A stretch of DNA of 47,182 bases from an uncultured bacterium (GCA_937960795.1 CALGPA010000099.1:1-47182); one strand, 5' to 3'; shown: positions 8,473 through 17,607, counted from the stretch's first letter. The notes: generated by a model not told the origin, from the sequence alone. Numbers and translations: made by a program.

Positions 8473-8501
8473 ATACTATTTTGGGGCTAACAATCTGGCA
8501 A
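8473..8501 (-). promoter_or_regulatory. Putative promoter of the SPFH gene
   Basis: On the minus strand TTGCCA (8496-8501) and TAGTAT (8473-8478) are separated by exactly 17 bases, about 30 bases before the ATG at 8443. Confidence 0.5.
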
Positions 8502-8567
8502 GGAAAATATTCACAAGCTGATCCATGGGTGGCTTTCATAGATATTGTGTGAGATCTTTGATTTCAC

Positions 8568-8596
8568 TTGACAGATGCTTGGTATCATTCATTTTA
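8568..8596 (+). promoter_or_regulatory. Putative promoter of the small secreted protein gene
   Basis: A perfect -35 TTGACA (8568-8573) is followed after 17 bases by ATTTTA (8591-8596), a weak -10. It lies about 70 bases before the start codon at 8668. Confidence 0.4.
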
Positions 8597-8667
8597 GGGA
8601 AACAGTATCTTTGATACATCGTAGCAGCTGCAGAGCCCCAATCTGCCTTGCTGCTAAGGAGACCAAA

Positions 8668-9303
8668 ATGAAAAGCATGCTAATTTTTGTTCTCATCATG
8701 AGCATCGGCTTGTGCTCTGCTCAAATCAACTCACATCTTCAGCTGGATCAGATCCTGCCAATGGCGGTGAGAGGAACGCTTACTCTATACAACAATTACT
8801 CCTTCGACCATACTTGGTATTTCGGCGATTTAGGCGACTTTGAGATCATGGTCGATGGAGTGGGCAGCGCAGTGGCGTATCCCGCGGTTCCCCATGAAGT
8901 TACTATTTTGGCACATGATAGCCTCACTGTGCAGGTGGAACATCATAACTTCATCCCATATACAATCGGGAATCACTATGCCCAAGCCTGCATCTTGCAG
9001 GAGGGACGTCAGCCCTTTGGGAATATTGTCCCTTTTGAGATTGAAGATTCCAGCTCAAGCCAAGATATGTTTGCGCCCGGCATAAGTGTCTATCCCAACC
9101 CATTTTCCGATGAGATCAAGATCAATTCCACACAGCCCGGTATGATCCGCATCTACAATCTGCGCGGGCAGGTTTTACGCGAGATCTATGCTCCTGCAGA
9201 GATCATCTGGGATGGCAAGGACAAATCCGGACGCAGATGCCCTCCCGGGATCTACTTCATCCATAGCGAGGGACTTAGCGATAAGATCTTTAAGACAAAC
9301 TAA
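8668..9303 (+). CDS. Small secreted protein with C-terminal FlgD-Ig/type IX-like sorting domain
   Basis: The ATG at 8668 is chosen over the upstream in-frame 8575 because AAGGAG precedes it and it opens a signal peptide (MLIFVLIMSIGLCSA). About 100 residues with an Ig-like pattern follow (LPMAVRGTLTLYNNYSFDHT). A C-terminal domain of ~75 residues then starts at SVYPNPFSDEIKIN, continues IRIYNLRGQVLREI and closes with PPGIYFIHSEG...KIFKTN. That C-terminal pattern marks proteins exported to the surface by type IX secretion or a related route. The function of the N-terminal part is unknown. Confidence 0.82.
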   Translation: MKSMLIFVLIMSIGLCSAQINSHLQLDQILPMAVRGTLTLYNNYSFDHTWYFGDLGDFEIMVDGVGSAVAYPAVPHEVTILAHDSLTVQVEHHNFIPYTIGNHYAQACILQEGRQPFGNIVPFEIEDSSSSQDMFAPGISVYPNPFSDEIKINSTQPGMIRIYNLRGQVLREIYAPAEIIWDGKDKSGRRCPPGIYFIHSEGLSDKIFKTN

Positions 9304-9551
9304 TCAAGGTGGGATATCCGAAAAACAACCTGAAAACGGCAGTCTGACAGGAGTCGGGCAGAGGCAAAAGCTCTGCATGAAAATGAGCTTATGGATGTAA
9401 TAAGATGCAGAGCATGGGAGATATGCAAAAACTTATTGACAAAAAACTCAGCATAGCGGTTATCTCTTCAGAGGCACTTGAAGCACTTTGCCAAGGCTAA
9501 AAGATTGATAATATATAAGATAACTAATCCCCTAAAAAGGATGGAGGAAAG
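9304..9551. other. Intergenic region with a 9-bp inverted repeat
   Basis: GCTCTGCAT (9370-9378) and ATGCAGAGC (9405-9413) form a perfect inverted repeat with a 26-base loop and no T run. It could be a weak end-of-transcript hairpin for the upstream gene. The promoter for the lipoprotein pair follows at 9436. Confidence 0.45.
9436..9464 (+). promoter_or_regulatory. Putative promoter of the LpoB-like operon
   Basis: A perfect TTGACA (9436-9441) is followed after 17-18 bases by GTTATCT. It lies about 90 bases upstream of the ATG at 9552. Confidence 0.45.
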
Positions 9552-10157
9552 ATGAAAAAAGCCCTGTTTATTGCGACAATAATGCTTGCCCTTATGATGC
9601 TTGCGGCATGCGGACCCAGCGTCAAAGTGCAGCGTGTAGCTGCAGACACCACTGCGGATCTCAGCGGAAAATGGAACAGCACGGATAGTCGTTTGGTAGC
9701 CGAAGAGATGGTGCGCGACGTGGTATCTCGTCCTTGGATAAGCCGTTTTAGTCAGGAAGAAGGACGCAGTCCGGTGGTCATTGTGGGCACTATGCGCAAT
9801 CTCTCTAGCGAGCATATCGAGATGCGCACTTTTGTGGACGACATCTCCAGAGAGCTCATCAATAGCGGAAACGTCCGCTTTGTGGCATCCCGTGAAGACC
9901 GAGAAGAGATCCGTGATGAGCGGGCAGAACAGCAGTATCATGCATCAGAAGAGAGTGCTAAGCGCATGGCAGCAGAGCTGGGTGCAGACTTTATCCTGCA
10001 AGGCTCGATCAAGACCATCCTTGACCGGGTAGATCGCACACAGGCCAAGTATTATCAAGTGGATATGCAGCTGGTGAATGTCGAGACCAATGAGACGGTC
10101 TGGATGGGTAACAAAGAAATCATGAAGATCGTGGAAAGCTCAAGATTCAAGAAATAA
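9552..10157 (+). CDS. LpoB-like lipoprotein (penicillin-binding protein activator family)
   Basis: The signal peptide ends in a lipobox LAAC with the lipidated Cys at residue 20. The mature part contains RSPVVIVGTMRNLSSEHIEM, FVDDISRELINSGNVRFVAS and AAELGADFILQGSI, then QVDMQLVNVETNETVWMGNK. This is the fold of LpoB/PF13036 proteins, outer-membrane activators of peptidoglycan synthases. GGAGG lies just before the ATG. The next gene starts one base after the stop, so the two are co-translated. Whether it activates a PBP here is inference. Confidence 0.82.
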   Translation: MKKALFIATIMLALMMLAACGPSVKVQRVAADTTADLSGKWNSTDSRLVAEEMVRDVVSRPWISRFSQEEGRSPVVIVGTMRNLSSEHIEMRTFVDDISRELINSGNVRFVASREDREEIRDERAEQQYHASEESAKRMAAELGADFILQGSIKTILDRVDRTQAKYYQVDMQLVNVETNETVWMGNKEIMKIVESSRFKK

Positions 10158-10158
10158 G

Positions 10159-11547
10159 ATGAATCCTGAGCAGACCCGGAAACTAAGCTTGAAGGTCCTG
10201 CAGATCCTGTTTATCGGGATCTGTGGGATTGTTTTGGCGTCATGTGCGGCGGGAATCCGCTCTGAGGCGACGATTGCCAGCCTTGATCAAGCACTGTATC
10301 AAAGAGATATTGGTGCCGCATTGTCGATCGTGGACAATCCCAGGGCATACAAAAGCAAGGAAAGATTGCTCTACTATTTGGACGCGGGAATGCTGCATCA
10401 CTATCAAGGCAATTGGGAAAAAAGCAATGAGCTCTTGCAGATGGCGGAAGACACAATCGAGGAGCTCTATACCAAGAGTCTCTCTCGAGCTGCTGCGTCT
10501 ATGCTGCTCAGCGACAACTCTTTGGAATATTCCGGGGAGGACTATGAAGACGTCTATATCAATGTCTTCAAGGCTCTGAACTATCTGAATCTGGGCGATC
10601 TTGATGCGGCGTTTGTGGAAGTTCGGCGAGTGGACTATAAGCTGAGCTATCTTGAAGATCGGCATGCACGCATGGCAAAAGAAATGAGCAGCCATGAAGA
10701 TGCAAAGGCGGAGATACAGTCCGGCAAAGGGCGCTTTCATTCATCGGCCTTGGCGAGATATCTTTCGATGGCGTTCTATGCGGCTTCGCGTCAGTATGAC
10801 AGCGCTAGGATAGACTATGATAATGTGCTCTTTGCCTTTGAAAGCCAGCCTGAGATCTATCCCTTTGATCCGCCTCAGATCTCTCATCCTCAGAGAGTAT
10901 CGGGAGAGCAGCCCTTGCGGGTGATCAGCTTTGTAAACCGAGCGCCATACAAACGGGCTCGGGAGATGCATATTCACACATCCAAGGATCTCCTCTTGAT
11001 TGGCAGCGTGGATGAGGACATCGAGATCTATCCGATCCGATGGGAAGGGATTGATGAAGGCTATTATTTCAAGTTTGCCTTGCCCTATCTCACTCAAAGG
11101 GATCCACGTATAGCACGGGTGGAGGTTTTGCTTTCAGATGGGACTCGGCATAGATTGTCAAAGCTTGAGGATCTGGGCTTGGTGGCTCGGCGTAGCTTTG
11201 AGGTCAAAGAGCCTATGATCATGCTCAAGAGCGTGACGCGCAGCATATTAAAAGGGCTTGCTGCGGAAGAAGCCAAATCTCGAGCGAGCAGAGGAAATTC
11301 CTCTTTGGGGGCGTCACTGCTCGGTCTGGCGGCAGATGCTGCCATCCTCTTTGGTGAAAATGCCGATCTTCGGATCTCGCAGTTTTTCCCGGCAGAGGCA
11401 TATGTGGGAGAGATATCTCTACCCGAGGGCGAAGATAGCATCCGCATCGAATATTATTCCCCCAAAGGGGTATTGATCCATTCTGAGACTCGGGATCTAC
11501 GGCAAGAAGCAAATCAACCCAGATTGATCAGCAGCTGGTGTTTTTGA
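10159..11547 (+). CDS. Lipoprotein with TPR-like helices, COG3014-like partner of LpoB
   Basis: The N-terminal membrane segment ends in lipobox LASC with Cys at residue 29. The next ~250 residues are helical and repeat-like (YYLDAGMLHHYQGNWEKSNE; FKALNYLNLGDLDAAFVEVR). The C-terminal third is beta-rich (VISFVNRAPYKRAREM; ILKGLAAEEAKSRASR). This layout matches the COG3014 lipoproteins often found beside LpoB-like genes; a cell-envelope role is inferred from that pairing. No enzymatic motif is visible. Confidence 0.72.
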   Translation: MNPEQTRKLSLKVLQILFIGICGIVLASCAAGIRSEATIASLDQALYQRDIGAALSIVDNPRAYKSKERLLYYLDAGMLHHYQGNWEKSNELLQMAEDTIEELYTKSLSRAAASMLLSDNSLEYSGEDYEDVYINVFKALNYLNLGDLDAAFVEVRRVDYKLSYLEDRHARMAKEMSSHEDAKAEIQSGKGRFHSSALARYLSMAFYAASRQYDSARIDYDNVLFAFESQPEIYPFDPPQISHPQRVSGEQPLRVISFVNRAPYKRAREMHIHTSKDLLLIGSVDEDIEIYPIRWEGIDEGYYFKFALPYLTQRDPRIARVEVLLSDGTRHRLSKLEDLGLVARRSFEVKEPMIMLKSVTRSILKGLAAEEAKSRASRGNSSLGASLLGLAADAAILFGENADLRISQFFPAEAYVGEISLPEGEDSIRIEYYSPKGVLIHSETRDLRQEANQPRLISSWCF

Positions 11548-11579
11548 AACAAAATATGAAAAGATAAATTGGAGTGAAC

Positions 11580-12482
11580 ATGGAAATCCGAAAACTTGAG
11601 CAGATGTTTGACGTGCTCAAAACCAGAGAAAAGAAACGTCTTGTAGCAGCGTGGGCGATCGATGCCCATACCATCATGGCAGTATCAGAAGCAGTTAAAA
11701 TGGGCATCATCGAAGGCATATTGATTGGCGATGAAGCCTTGATTCATAAGGTGTGCGCAGAGCACAATATCGACCCCGCCATCTTTACGATCGAGCACTG
11801 CTCAAGCGATGCAGACGCCGCCAGCCTGGCAGTGGATCTCATTAATCAAAACAGAGGCGACTTCCTGATGAAGGGATTACTTTCCACAGATCGCTATATG
11901 CGTGCAATCCTAAACAAAGAGCGTGGTCTGATGGATCCGGGAGCGATCCTGTCGCATGTGACGGTTGCCGAGCCCAAAAACTATCATAAGCTCTTGATCT
12001 TTGGTGATGTGGCAATCATTCCGCTCCCTGACCTGAAACAGAAGCTTGCGATAACAAACTACTTGATCAAGGTCGCGCATTTTTTGGGCATCAAAGAGCC
12101 TAAAGTGGGCTTGCAGGCCGCGAGTGAGCAGACCTTGCCCAAGATCCCTTCCTGCGCCGATGCCGCGATCATCTCCAAGATGGCACAACGCGGTCAGATC
12201 AAGGGAGGCATCATCGAAGGACCTCTGGGAATGGATCTGATCATAGACAAAGAAAGCGCCGAGATCAAAGGCATGCAAAGTGAAGTCTGCGGCGATGCGG
12301 ACTGCATTCTCTTCCCCAATATCGAAGCGGGGAATGCCTTCTACAAGACCATCGTGAAGCTTCTCAAATCAAATCTTTGTGCGATCGTGATGGGCGCCAG
12401 AGTCCCCTGCGTACTTACTTCACGCGGCGATAGCGAAACCTCCAAATTGTATTCGATCGCTTTGGCAGCGATGTTGGCATAA
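11580..12482 (+). CDS. ptb: Phosphate butyryl/acetyltransferase family protein, copy 1
   Basis: A GTG at 11574 abuts the Shine-Dalgarno TGGAG; the ATG at 11580 gives better spacing and is chosen. The ~300-residue protein has the Ptb signature: MKGLLSTDRYMRAILNKERG, FGDVAIIPLPDLKQKLAI and AHFLGIKEPKVGLQAA, then GPLGMDLIID and a C-terminal DSETSKLYSIALA. Ptb converts butyryl-CoA and phosphate to butyryl-phosphate, from which butyrate kinase makes ATP. No kinase gene adjoins it. It is followed 2 bases later by a homologue. Confidence 0.88.
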   Translation: MEIRKLEQMFDVLKTREKKRLVAAWAIDAHTIMAVSEAVKMGIIEGILIGDEALIHKVCAEHNIDPAIFTIEHCSSDADAASLAVDLINQNRGDFLMKGLLSTDRYMRAILNKERGLMDPGAILSHVTVAEPKNYHKLLIFGDVAIIPLPDLKQKLAITNYLIKVAHFLGIKEPKVGLQAASEQTLPKIPSCADAAIISKMAQRGQIKGGIIEGPLGMDLIIDKESAEIKGMQSEVCGDADCILFPNIEAGNAFYKTIVKLLKSNLCAIVMGARVPCVLTSRGDSETSKLYSIALAAMLA

Positions 12483-12484
12483 AC

Positions 12485-13393
12485 ATGAAGCATCTCAGCG
12501 AGATAGTCACAAAAGCCAAGGCTTTGGGTCGCAGGACGAAGATCGCCGTGGCAATGGCGGAAGACGCCAACACCATGGGCGCATTGGCGCGAGCAGCGAG
12601 TGATGGGTTTGTTTATCCCATCCTGATCGGTTCCAAAGAGCGCATCATGAATCTGCCCGAAACCAGGAAAATGCCGGAAGGATATTATATGATCGTCGAT
12701 ATCCCGGATGCGGCTAAAGCAACCAAGGAAGCCGTGCGTATGGTCAAATCCTCCGAAGCGGATGTGCTCATGAAAGGTTTAGTCAGCACTGATCAGTTTT
12801 TGCGTGAAGTTCTGAGCAAGGATCGCGGGCTGCTGCCACCCAAGGCAGTGATGAGTTACACCTGCGCGCTTGAGCTGCCTAAGTATCATAAATTGCTGCT
12901 CATTTCAGACACTGCGGTCTTACCGAATCCTGATCTGAATCAGAAGATTGCGATGCTGAACTACAGTGTGAAGATGGCGCACCAATTGGGCATCAAAGAG
13001 CCCAAGGTGGCGCTGATCTCAGCCACGGAGAAGGTTTCTTTGGGGATGCCAAATACGATCGACTATGCTCTGATATCCAAGATGGCAGAGCGTGGACAGA
13101 TCAAAGGCTGCACGGTCGATGGGCCGCTTGATGTCTTCTTGGCATGTGATCCACCCAGTGTTCAGATCAAAGGTGTTCCCACCCCGATAGCCGGGGACGC
13201 GGATATCCTCATCTTTCCGAATTTGGAGACGGCAAACGCCTTTTACAAAGGGCTCATGCTCTTTGCCGGCGGAGAACTGGCAGGACTCATTCAGGGAACT
13301 ACCAAGCCGGTGGTAGTGATGAGTCGCAGCGAAAGCGAAAACTCCAAATACTATTGCATCGCTCTAAGTTGCTTGATGAAGGAGGAATCATGA
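12485..13393 (+). CDS. ptb: Phosphate butyryl/acetyltransferase family protein, copy 2
   Basis: This is a paralogue of the preceding gene: 302 residues with MKGLVSTDQFLREVLSKDRG, SDTAVLPNPDLNQKIAML, AHQLGIKEPKVALISA and SRSESENSKYYCIALSCL. The two align end to end but differ at many positions, so the duplication is old rather than recent. Different acyl-CoA preferences (for example butyryl versus branched or acetyl) or a hetero-oligomer are both possible. Its stop overlaps the rpiB start (ATGA). Confidence 0.88.
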   Translation: MKHLSEIVTKAKALGRRTKIAVAMAEDANTMGALARAASDGFVYPILIGSKERIMNLPETRKMPEGYYMIVDIPDAAKATKEAVRMVKSSEADVLMKGLVSTDQFLREVLSKDRGLLPPKAVMSYTCALELPKYHKLLLISDTAVLPNPDLNQKIAMLNYSVKMAHQLGIKEPKVALISATEKVSLGMPNTIDYALISKMAERGQIKGCTVDGPLDVFLACDPPSVQIKGVPTPIAGDADILIFPNLETANAFYKGLMLFAGGELAGLIQGTTKPVVVMSRSESENSKYYCIALSCLMKEES

Positions 13394-13824
13394 AGCTCGC
13401 TATAGCAAGTGATCATGCCGGATATGCTCTCAAGGAAGCGCTCAAACAGGCTTTTAGTGAGCATGAGTTTGTGGATTTTGGCACACACAGTGAGGATAGC
13501 ATGGATTATCCCGATGCCGGCTATCCTGCCGCTTTGGCAGTTGCCCATGCGGAGTGCGAGATGGGCATCCTCATCTGCGGCAGTGGAATCGGCATGAGCA
13601 TCACCGCAAACAAAGTTCCCGGCATCCGCGCCGCGCTGTGCTACCTAAAAGACGTGGCAGAGCTTTCCCGAATGCACAACGACGCCAATGTCCTTGTTCT
13701 TGCAGGTCGCTTCACCGCTGAAGCATATGCCATTGAGATTGTCAGGGCTTGGCTTTCCACCCCCTTTGAGGGTGGCAGACATCAGAATAGATTAAATAAG
13801 ATACATCAAGGAGAAACGAAGTGA
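13390..13824 (+). CDS. rpiB: Ribose-5-phosphate isomerase B
   Basis: Interconverts ribose-5-phosphate and ribulose-5-phosphate. The ATG at 13390 follows GGAGG (13380-13384) and overlaps the previous stop; the upstream ATG at 13354 lies within ptb and is rejected. The 144 residues include SDHAGYALKE, the catalytic-cysteine loop ICGSGIGMSITANK and the C-terminal HNDANVLVLAGR. The length is normal for RpiB. It is coupled to glyA downstream. Confidence 0.95.
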   Translation: MKLAIASDHAGYALKEALKQAFSEHEFVDFGTHSEDSMDYPDAGYPAALAVAHAECEMGILICGSGIGMSITANKVPGIRAALCYLKDVAELSRMHNDANVLVLAGRFTAEAYAIEIVRAWLSTPFEGGRHQNRLNKIHQGETK

Positions 13825-15113
13825 AACACATCCAAAAACAAGATCCTGAACTCTTTGCGGCAATAAGTGAAGAGCTCTATCGTCAGCAAGAAAACTTGGA
13901 GCTGATCGCCAGTGAAAACTTTACTTCGATGGCAGTCATGGAAGCTCAAGGCAGCATACTGACAAACAAATATGCCGAAGGCTATCCCTATCGCTGGAGC
14001 AAAAAGACCGGCAAGGTAAACTACAAGCTTTATGGACGCTATTATGGCGGCTGCGAATACGTCGATGACGTGGAGCGTCTTGCCATAGAGCGTGCCAAGG
14101 AGCTTTTTGGCGCTGAGCATGCCAATGTGCAGCCCCATAGTGGCTCGCAGGCGAACATGGCGGCGTATTTTGCCCTGGTCAATCCCGGTGACACCGTTCT
14201 GACTTTGGAGCTTGCGCACGGCGGGCATCTGACTCATGGGCATCCTCTCTCTTTCAGCGGGCAGCTCTACAACGTGGTTCACTACACCGTCAGCCAAGAG
14301 AATCAGCAATTTGACTATGCCGAGATCGAGCGTTTGGCACTTGAACACAAGCCCAAGATGATCCTCACCGGAGCTTCCGCCTATCCCAGAAAGATTGATT
14401 TTGCTCGTTTCCGCGAGATTGCGGACAAGGTGGGCGCTCGCTTTATGGTCGATATGGCTCACATCGCAGGTCTTGTCGCTGCCGGTTTGCACGACAATCC
14501 GGTTCCTTATGCCGATGTGGTGACGACCACGACCCACAAGACCCTGCGCGGACCGCGTGCCGGCCTCATACTCTGCAAAGAAGAATTTGCCAAAGATATC
14601 GACAGCAAGGTCTTCCCGGGCATCCAAGGCGGACCGCTGATGCACGCCATCGCCGGGAAAGCCGTGGCCTTTTTGGAAGCTCTGCAGCCGGAGTTTAAAG
14701 CCTATATGAAGCAGGTCGTGGAAAACGCCTCGGCTTTGGCCGAAGCTCTCAAGCAAGAAGGCTTTGATCTCGTTTCCGATGGCACGGACACACACCTGAT
14801 GCTCATCGATCTCGGTCCTGAAGAAAAAGGCGGCCCCAGCGGCAAGAAGATGGAAGAAGCTTTGGACAAAGCCGGCATCACGGCAAACAAAAACACAGTT
14901 CCCTTCGACACACGTAGCCCCTTCGTGGCGAGCGGCATTCGCCTGGGAACTCCATCTGTGACTACTCGCGGCATGGGCAAAGATCAGATGAAGATCATCG
15001 CCTCCCTGATTGCCAAAGTGCGTGACAATATCGAAAACGAAGACGAGCTTGCCAAGATCAAGGAAGAAGTAAAGGCGCTTACCGCCCAATTCCCGCTATA
15101 TCCCGAGCTCTAG
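13821..15113 (+). CDS. glyA: Serine hydroxymethyltransferase
   Basis: PLP enzyme that converts serine and tetrahydrofolate to glycine and methylene-THF. GTG start at 13821 after AAGGAG, overlapping the rpiB stop. Conserved pieces are ENLELIASENFTS, NKYAEGYPY, NVQPHSGSQANMA and the PLP-lysine motif VTTTTHKTLRGPRAG. The C-terminal region has GIRLGTPSVTTRGM. The 430 residues are full length. With Fhs (37788) it supplies one-carbon units for an amino-acid fermenter. Confidence 0.97.
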   Translation: MKHIQKQDPELFAAISEELYRQQENLELIASENFTSMAVMEAQGSILTNKYAEGYPYRWSKKTGKVNYKLYGRYYGGCEYVDDVERLAIERAKELFGAEHANVQPHSGSQANMAAYFALVNPGDTVLTLELAHGGHLTHGHPLSFSGQLYNVVHYTVSQENQQFDYAEIERLALEHKPKMILTGASAYPRKIDFARFREIADKVGARFMVDMAHIAGLVAAGLHDNPVPYADVVTTTTHKTLRGPRAGLILCKEEFAKDIDSKVFPGIQGGPLMHAIAGKAVAFLEALQPEFKAYMKQVVENASALAEALKQEGFDLVSDGTDTHLMLIDLGPEEKGGPSGKKMEEALDKAGITANKNTVPFDTRSPFVASGIRLGTPSVTTRGMGKDQMKIIASLIAKVRDNIENEDELAKIKEEVKALTAQFPLYPEL

Positions 15114-15207
15114 AATATCCCAAAACCTCAGATGGGGCTCTGACCGGCTCCATCTGAGGACTATCAAGAATCTCTTTGGCCCCATGGCCGGACATTGGAG
15201 GAGACGT

Positions 15208-16593
15208 ATGGATTACATAGCAATAGCATTATCTGCAATCAGCCTAGTTTTTTTAGTTATTCTTTTAAGACGCAAATCCGCATCAAACACGGAAGAACTC
15301 TCTGATCTAAAACGCGAGCTGGAGATCTTCTCGCGTAGCCTCAAAGACACCGAAAAGGGCATCCGTGAGGATCTTCTGAAACAAAACTCAGAAAACCGCA
15401 TGGAACTTTCATCTCAGCTCAAGCAGTCAAGCGAGAGCCAGATCAAGATCGCCACAGATTCCCGAACGGAGATGGTGAGCACCCTATCCGCTCTGAACAA
15501 ACAGCTCAATGAGGATGCCTCAAAGAATAGGATGGAGCTCATCCGAGCCCTGAGCGATCTCTCAGAAAGCCTCTCTCGCAAACTCAGTGAGCTCACTGCC
15601 GGCACTCTGGAGCAATCTGACAAACTGCAAAAGGGCATCGATGACAAGATGGAAAAGATCCGCCTCAGCAACGAAAAAAAGCTGGAAGAAATGCGCATGA
15701 CGGTCGACGAGAAGCTGCATGAGACTCTTGAAAAGCGCCTTGATGAATCCTTCACACAGGTCAGCAAACGCCTCGAAGAAGTGCATAAAGGCCTTGGCGA
15801 AATGCGCAATCTGGCCACCGATGTGGGCGGACTCAAGCGCGCTCTCGAAGGAGTGAAGCCTCGCGGGATAATGGGTGAATTGCAACTCGAGAAGCTACTC
15901 GATGAAGTGCTCACGCAAGAGCAGTATGTCAAAAACTTCAAGCCGCACGCCAGGCGCGATGAGGTGGTGGAATTTGCCATCATTCTTCCCGGCAAGGATG
16001 ATCCGGATTCCAGGGTCTATCTACCCATGGATGCGAAGTTCCCCATCGAAGATTATCACAAGCTAGTGGATGCCTTTGAGAGCGGCACTCGCGCCGACAT
16101 CATCACGGCACAAAAAGACGTAGCAAACCGCATCAAATCCTGCGCTCGCGACATCAAGAACAAATATCTGAATCCACCCCGCACTACTGATTTTGCCATC
16201 CTCTTTCTCCCCTTTGAAAGCCTATATGCGGAAGTGCTGCGCATCCCCGGTCTCTTTGAGATGATAATGCGCGAATTTTCGGTCATCATTTGCGGTCCGA
16301 CCACTGCTGCCGCACTGCTAAACAGCTTGCAGGTGGGCTTCAAGACGCTTGCCATCCAAAAGAAGAGCAGTGAAGTCTGGAAGGTGCTTGCCGGAGTCAA
16401 AAAGGATTTTGGACTCTTTGGGGAGGTTCTGGACAGAACTCGCAAAAAGATCGATTCAGCCGGCAAAGAACTGGATGGAGCATATCACCGCAGTCGCCAG
16501 ATTGTCAAGAAACTGGGCAAAGTGGAAGAGCTGCCTCAGGAGGAACTGACTCCGAAACTGATCATCGACAGCGCTGCAGACGAGGAGGAATAA
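15208..16593 (+). CDS. rmuC: RmuC family protein (DNA recombination/limiting rearrangement)
   Basis: The ATG at 15208 sits after GGAGGAG (15197-15203) and is preferred to 15184. An N-terminal membrane anchor (YIAIALSAISLVFLVILL) is followed by a long coiled coil (about residues 25-200). The RmuC domain follows: GVKPRGIMGELQLEKLLDEV, then LPMDAKFPIEDYHKLVDAFE, AILFLPFESLYAEVLR and IICGPTTAAALLNSLQVGF. Family members limit inversions at short repeats and have a PD-(D/E)XK-like core. It stands 94 bases after glyA and is followed by repeat copy B. Confidence 0.92.
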   Translation: MDYIAIALSAISLVFLVILLRRKSASNTEELSDLKRELEIFSRSLKDTEKGIREDLLKQNSENRMELSSQLKQSSESQIKIATDSRTEMVSTLSALNKQLNEDASKNRMELIRALSDLSESLSRKLSELTAGTLEQSDKLQKGIDDKMEKIRLSNEKKLEEMRMTVDEKLHETLEKRLDESFTQVSKRLEEVHKGLGEMRNLATDVGGLKRALEGVKPRGIMGELQLEKLLDEVLTQEQYVKNFKPHARRDEVVEFAIILPGKDDPDSRVYLPMDAKFPIEDYHKLVDAFESGTRADIITAQKDVANRIKSCARDIKNKYLNPPRTTDFAILFLPFESLYAEVLRIPGLFEMIMREFSVIICGPTTAAALLNSLQVGFKTLAIQKKSSEVWKVLAGVKKDFGLFGEVLDRTRKKIDSAGKELDGAYHRSRQIVKKLGKVEELPQEELTPKLIIDSAADEEE

Positions 16594-16609
16594 CACAATT
16601 TTCCTCTGC

Positions 16610-16775
16610 TAAATGCTTGGAAAATATGGGCTCCTCACGCCTTGCTCACCGGTCGCTCACCGCTGTAGTGAGCAAGGGATGAGAAGATAAGGACTTACGC
16701 GATTCTCCCAAAAAGTGTAAACCAAGCTCAAATATTGCGCCAGAATATTGGCAACCCGCTGTTTCGTGGCGTGAA
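16610..16775 (-). repeat. Dispersed convergent-junction repeat, copy B
   Basis: About 165 bases, nearly identical to copy A when reverse-complemented. The core stem is CCTTGCTCAC (16640-16649) with GTGAGCAAGG (16668-16677). The arm GGTTTACACTTTTTGGG is present on the minus strand. Similarity to copy A extends beyond TATTCTGGCGCAATATTTG towards 16775. It fills most of the convergent gap between rmuC and the alkylation-repair gene; the rest of that gap (16776-16872) shows nothing clear. Confidence 0.85.
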
Positions 16776-16872
16776 ATAGCTCACTTGAGCTAGCCTGGAT
16801 CTCTTTGCGTATATGAGCAAAAACAGCGCCGTGCGAAGCACCGTGGATGGGCTGTTTCATCATGATCCGGCA

Positions 16873-17607
16873 CTACTTTTTGTCGCGGCGAAAGCGCAAA
16901 CGCTCCTCTTTGCTGATCTTTTCAGTGGCATATTGGATGATGAGGCGAGCGGCTGTGTTTCTATGGCTATAAAGGAAGTCTTCCACTTCTTTGGGGTGGA
17001 CCTTCCAAAGCTCGCGCAAAAACCAGCCGGTGCCTTGATGCACCACGCGCTCCGGATCGGTCATCAGCGGGTCGATGAATGCCATAAGGGCTTTTGGATC
17101 ATGCTCTTTCTTGATCTTGATCATGCTCACCGGAGCCGCACGCCGGGTCCATCTGGAGCTTGAGCTCAGCCAAGGCTCAAAATCCGCAAAGCTCACGATC
17201 TTTTTGATCAGGAAATAGGGCAAGACCTTGCTGCAGAGATAGTCTGCATGCGCCCAGTTTCCCACACCAAAGTCAAACCAGCGTTTTAGATCCTCAAAGT
17301 CGGCGCTGCCACAATCCTTTAGTCTCTTCTCGATGAGATGGATGGCGAGACTTCCCATCTCATATTTGCCATGCGCGAAGAGCAGGAGCCCCAGCTCGAT
17401 AATCTGCTGAGTGGATAGAGACTTGTGGGCATCCGAGATGCCTCGGGCGACTAAATGGACGGCTTTTGCGTCTACGCCCCAGGCGTCATAGCCATCTTTG
17501 AAGTATCTGGCATATTTGATTACGTTTGCGGGATTTGCCTGCGCAGAAAACTGCTCTTCTGCAGAGGCCAGGATCTTCCTAAAAAGCTGTGCGTCTTTGA
17601 TGTGCAT
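16873..17607 (-). CDS. DNA alkylation repair protein (AlkD-like HEAT-repeat family)
   Basis: The 244 residues are helical with HEAT-like repeats. Family stretches include VGNWAHADYLCSKVLPYFL, SSSRWTRRAAPVSMI and VHQGTGWFLRELWKVHPKEV, the last two carrying the Trp/Arg/Glu residues that line the lesion-binding cleft in AlkD-type proteins. The family excises or binds alkylated bases; exact activity cannot be read from sequence. It is monocistronic, with AGGAGAT just before the ATG. A 13-bp palindrome (17650-17662, TTGATGCCATCAA) lies in its upstream region. Confidence 0.85.
   Translation of the reverse strand: MHIKDAQLFRKILASAEEQFSAQANPANVIKYARYFKDGYDAWGVDAKAVHLVARGISDAHKSLSTQQIIELGLLLFAHGKYEMGSLAIHLIEKRLKDCGSADFEDLKRWFDFGVGNWAHADYLCSKVLPYFLIKKIVSFADFEPWLSSSSRWTRRAAPVSMIKIKKEHDPKALMAFIDPLMTDPERVVHQGTGWFLRELWKVHPKEVEDFLYSHRNTAARLIIQYATEKISKEERLRFRRDKK

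Noticed and set aside
13806..15089. 427-codon frame antisense to glyA
   Set aside because: glyA is certain on the plus strand. The mirror frame arises from codon bias and has no family motifs or start signal.
16657..16863. 68-codon minus-strand reading frame
   Set aside because: It runs through repeat copy B; the frame is a by-product of the repeat.
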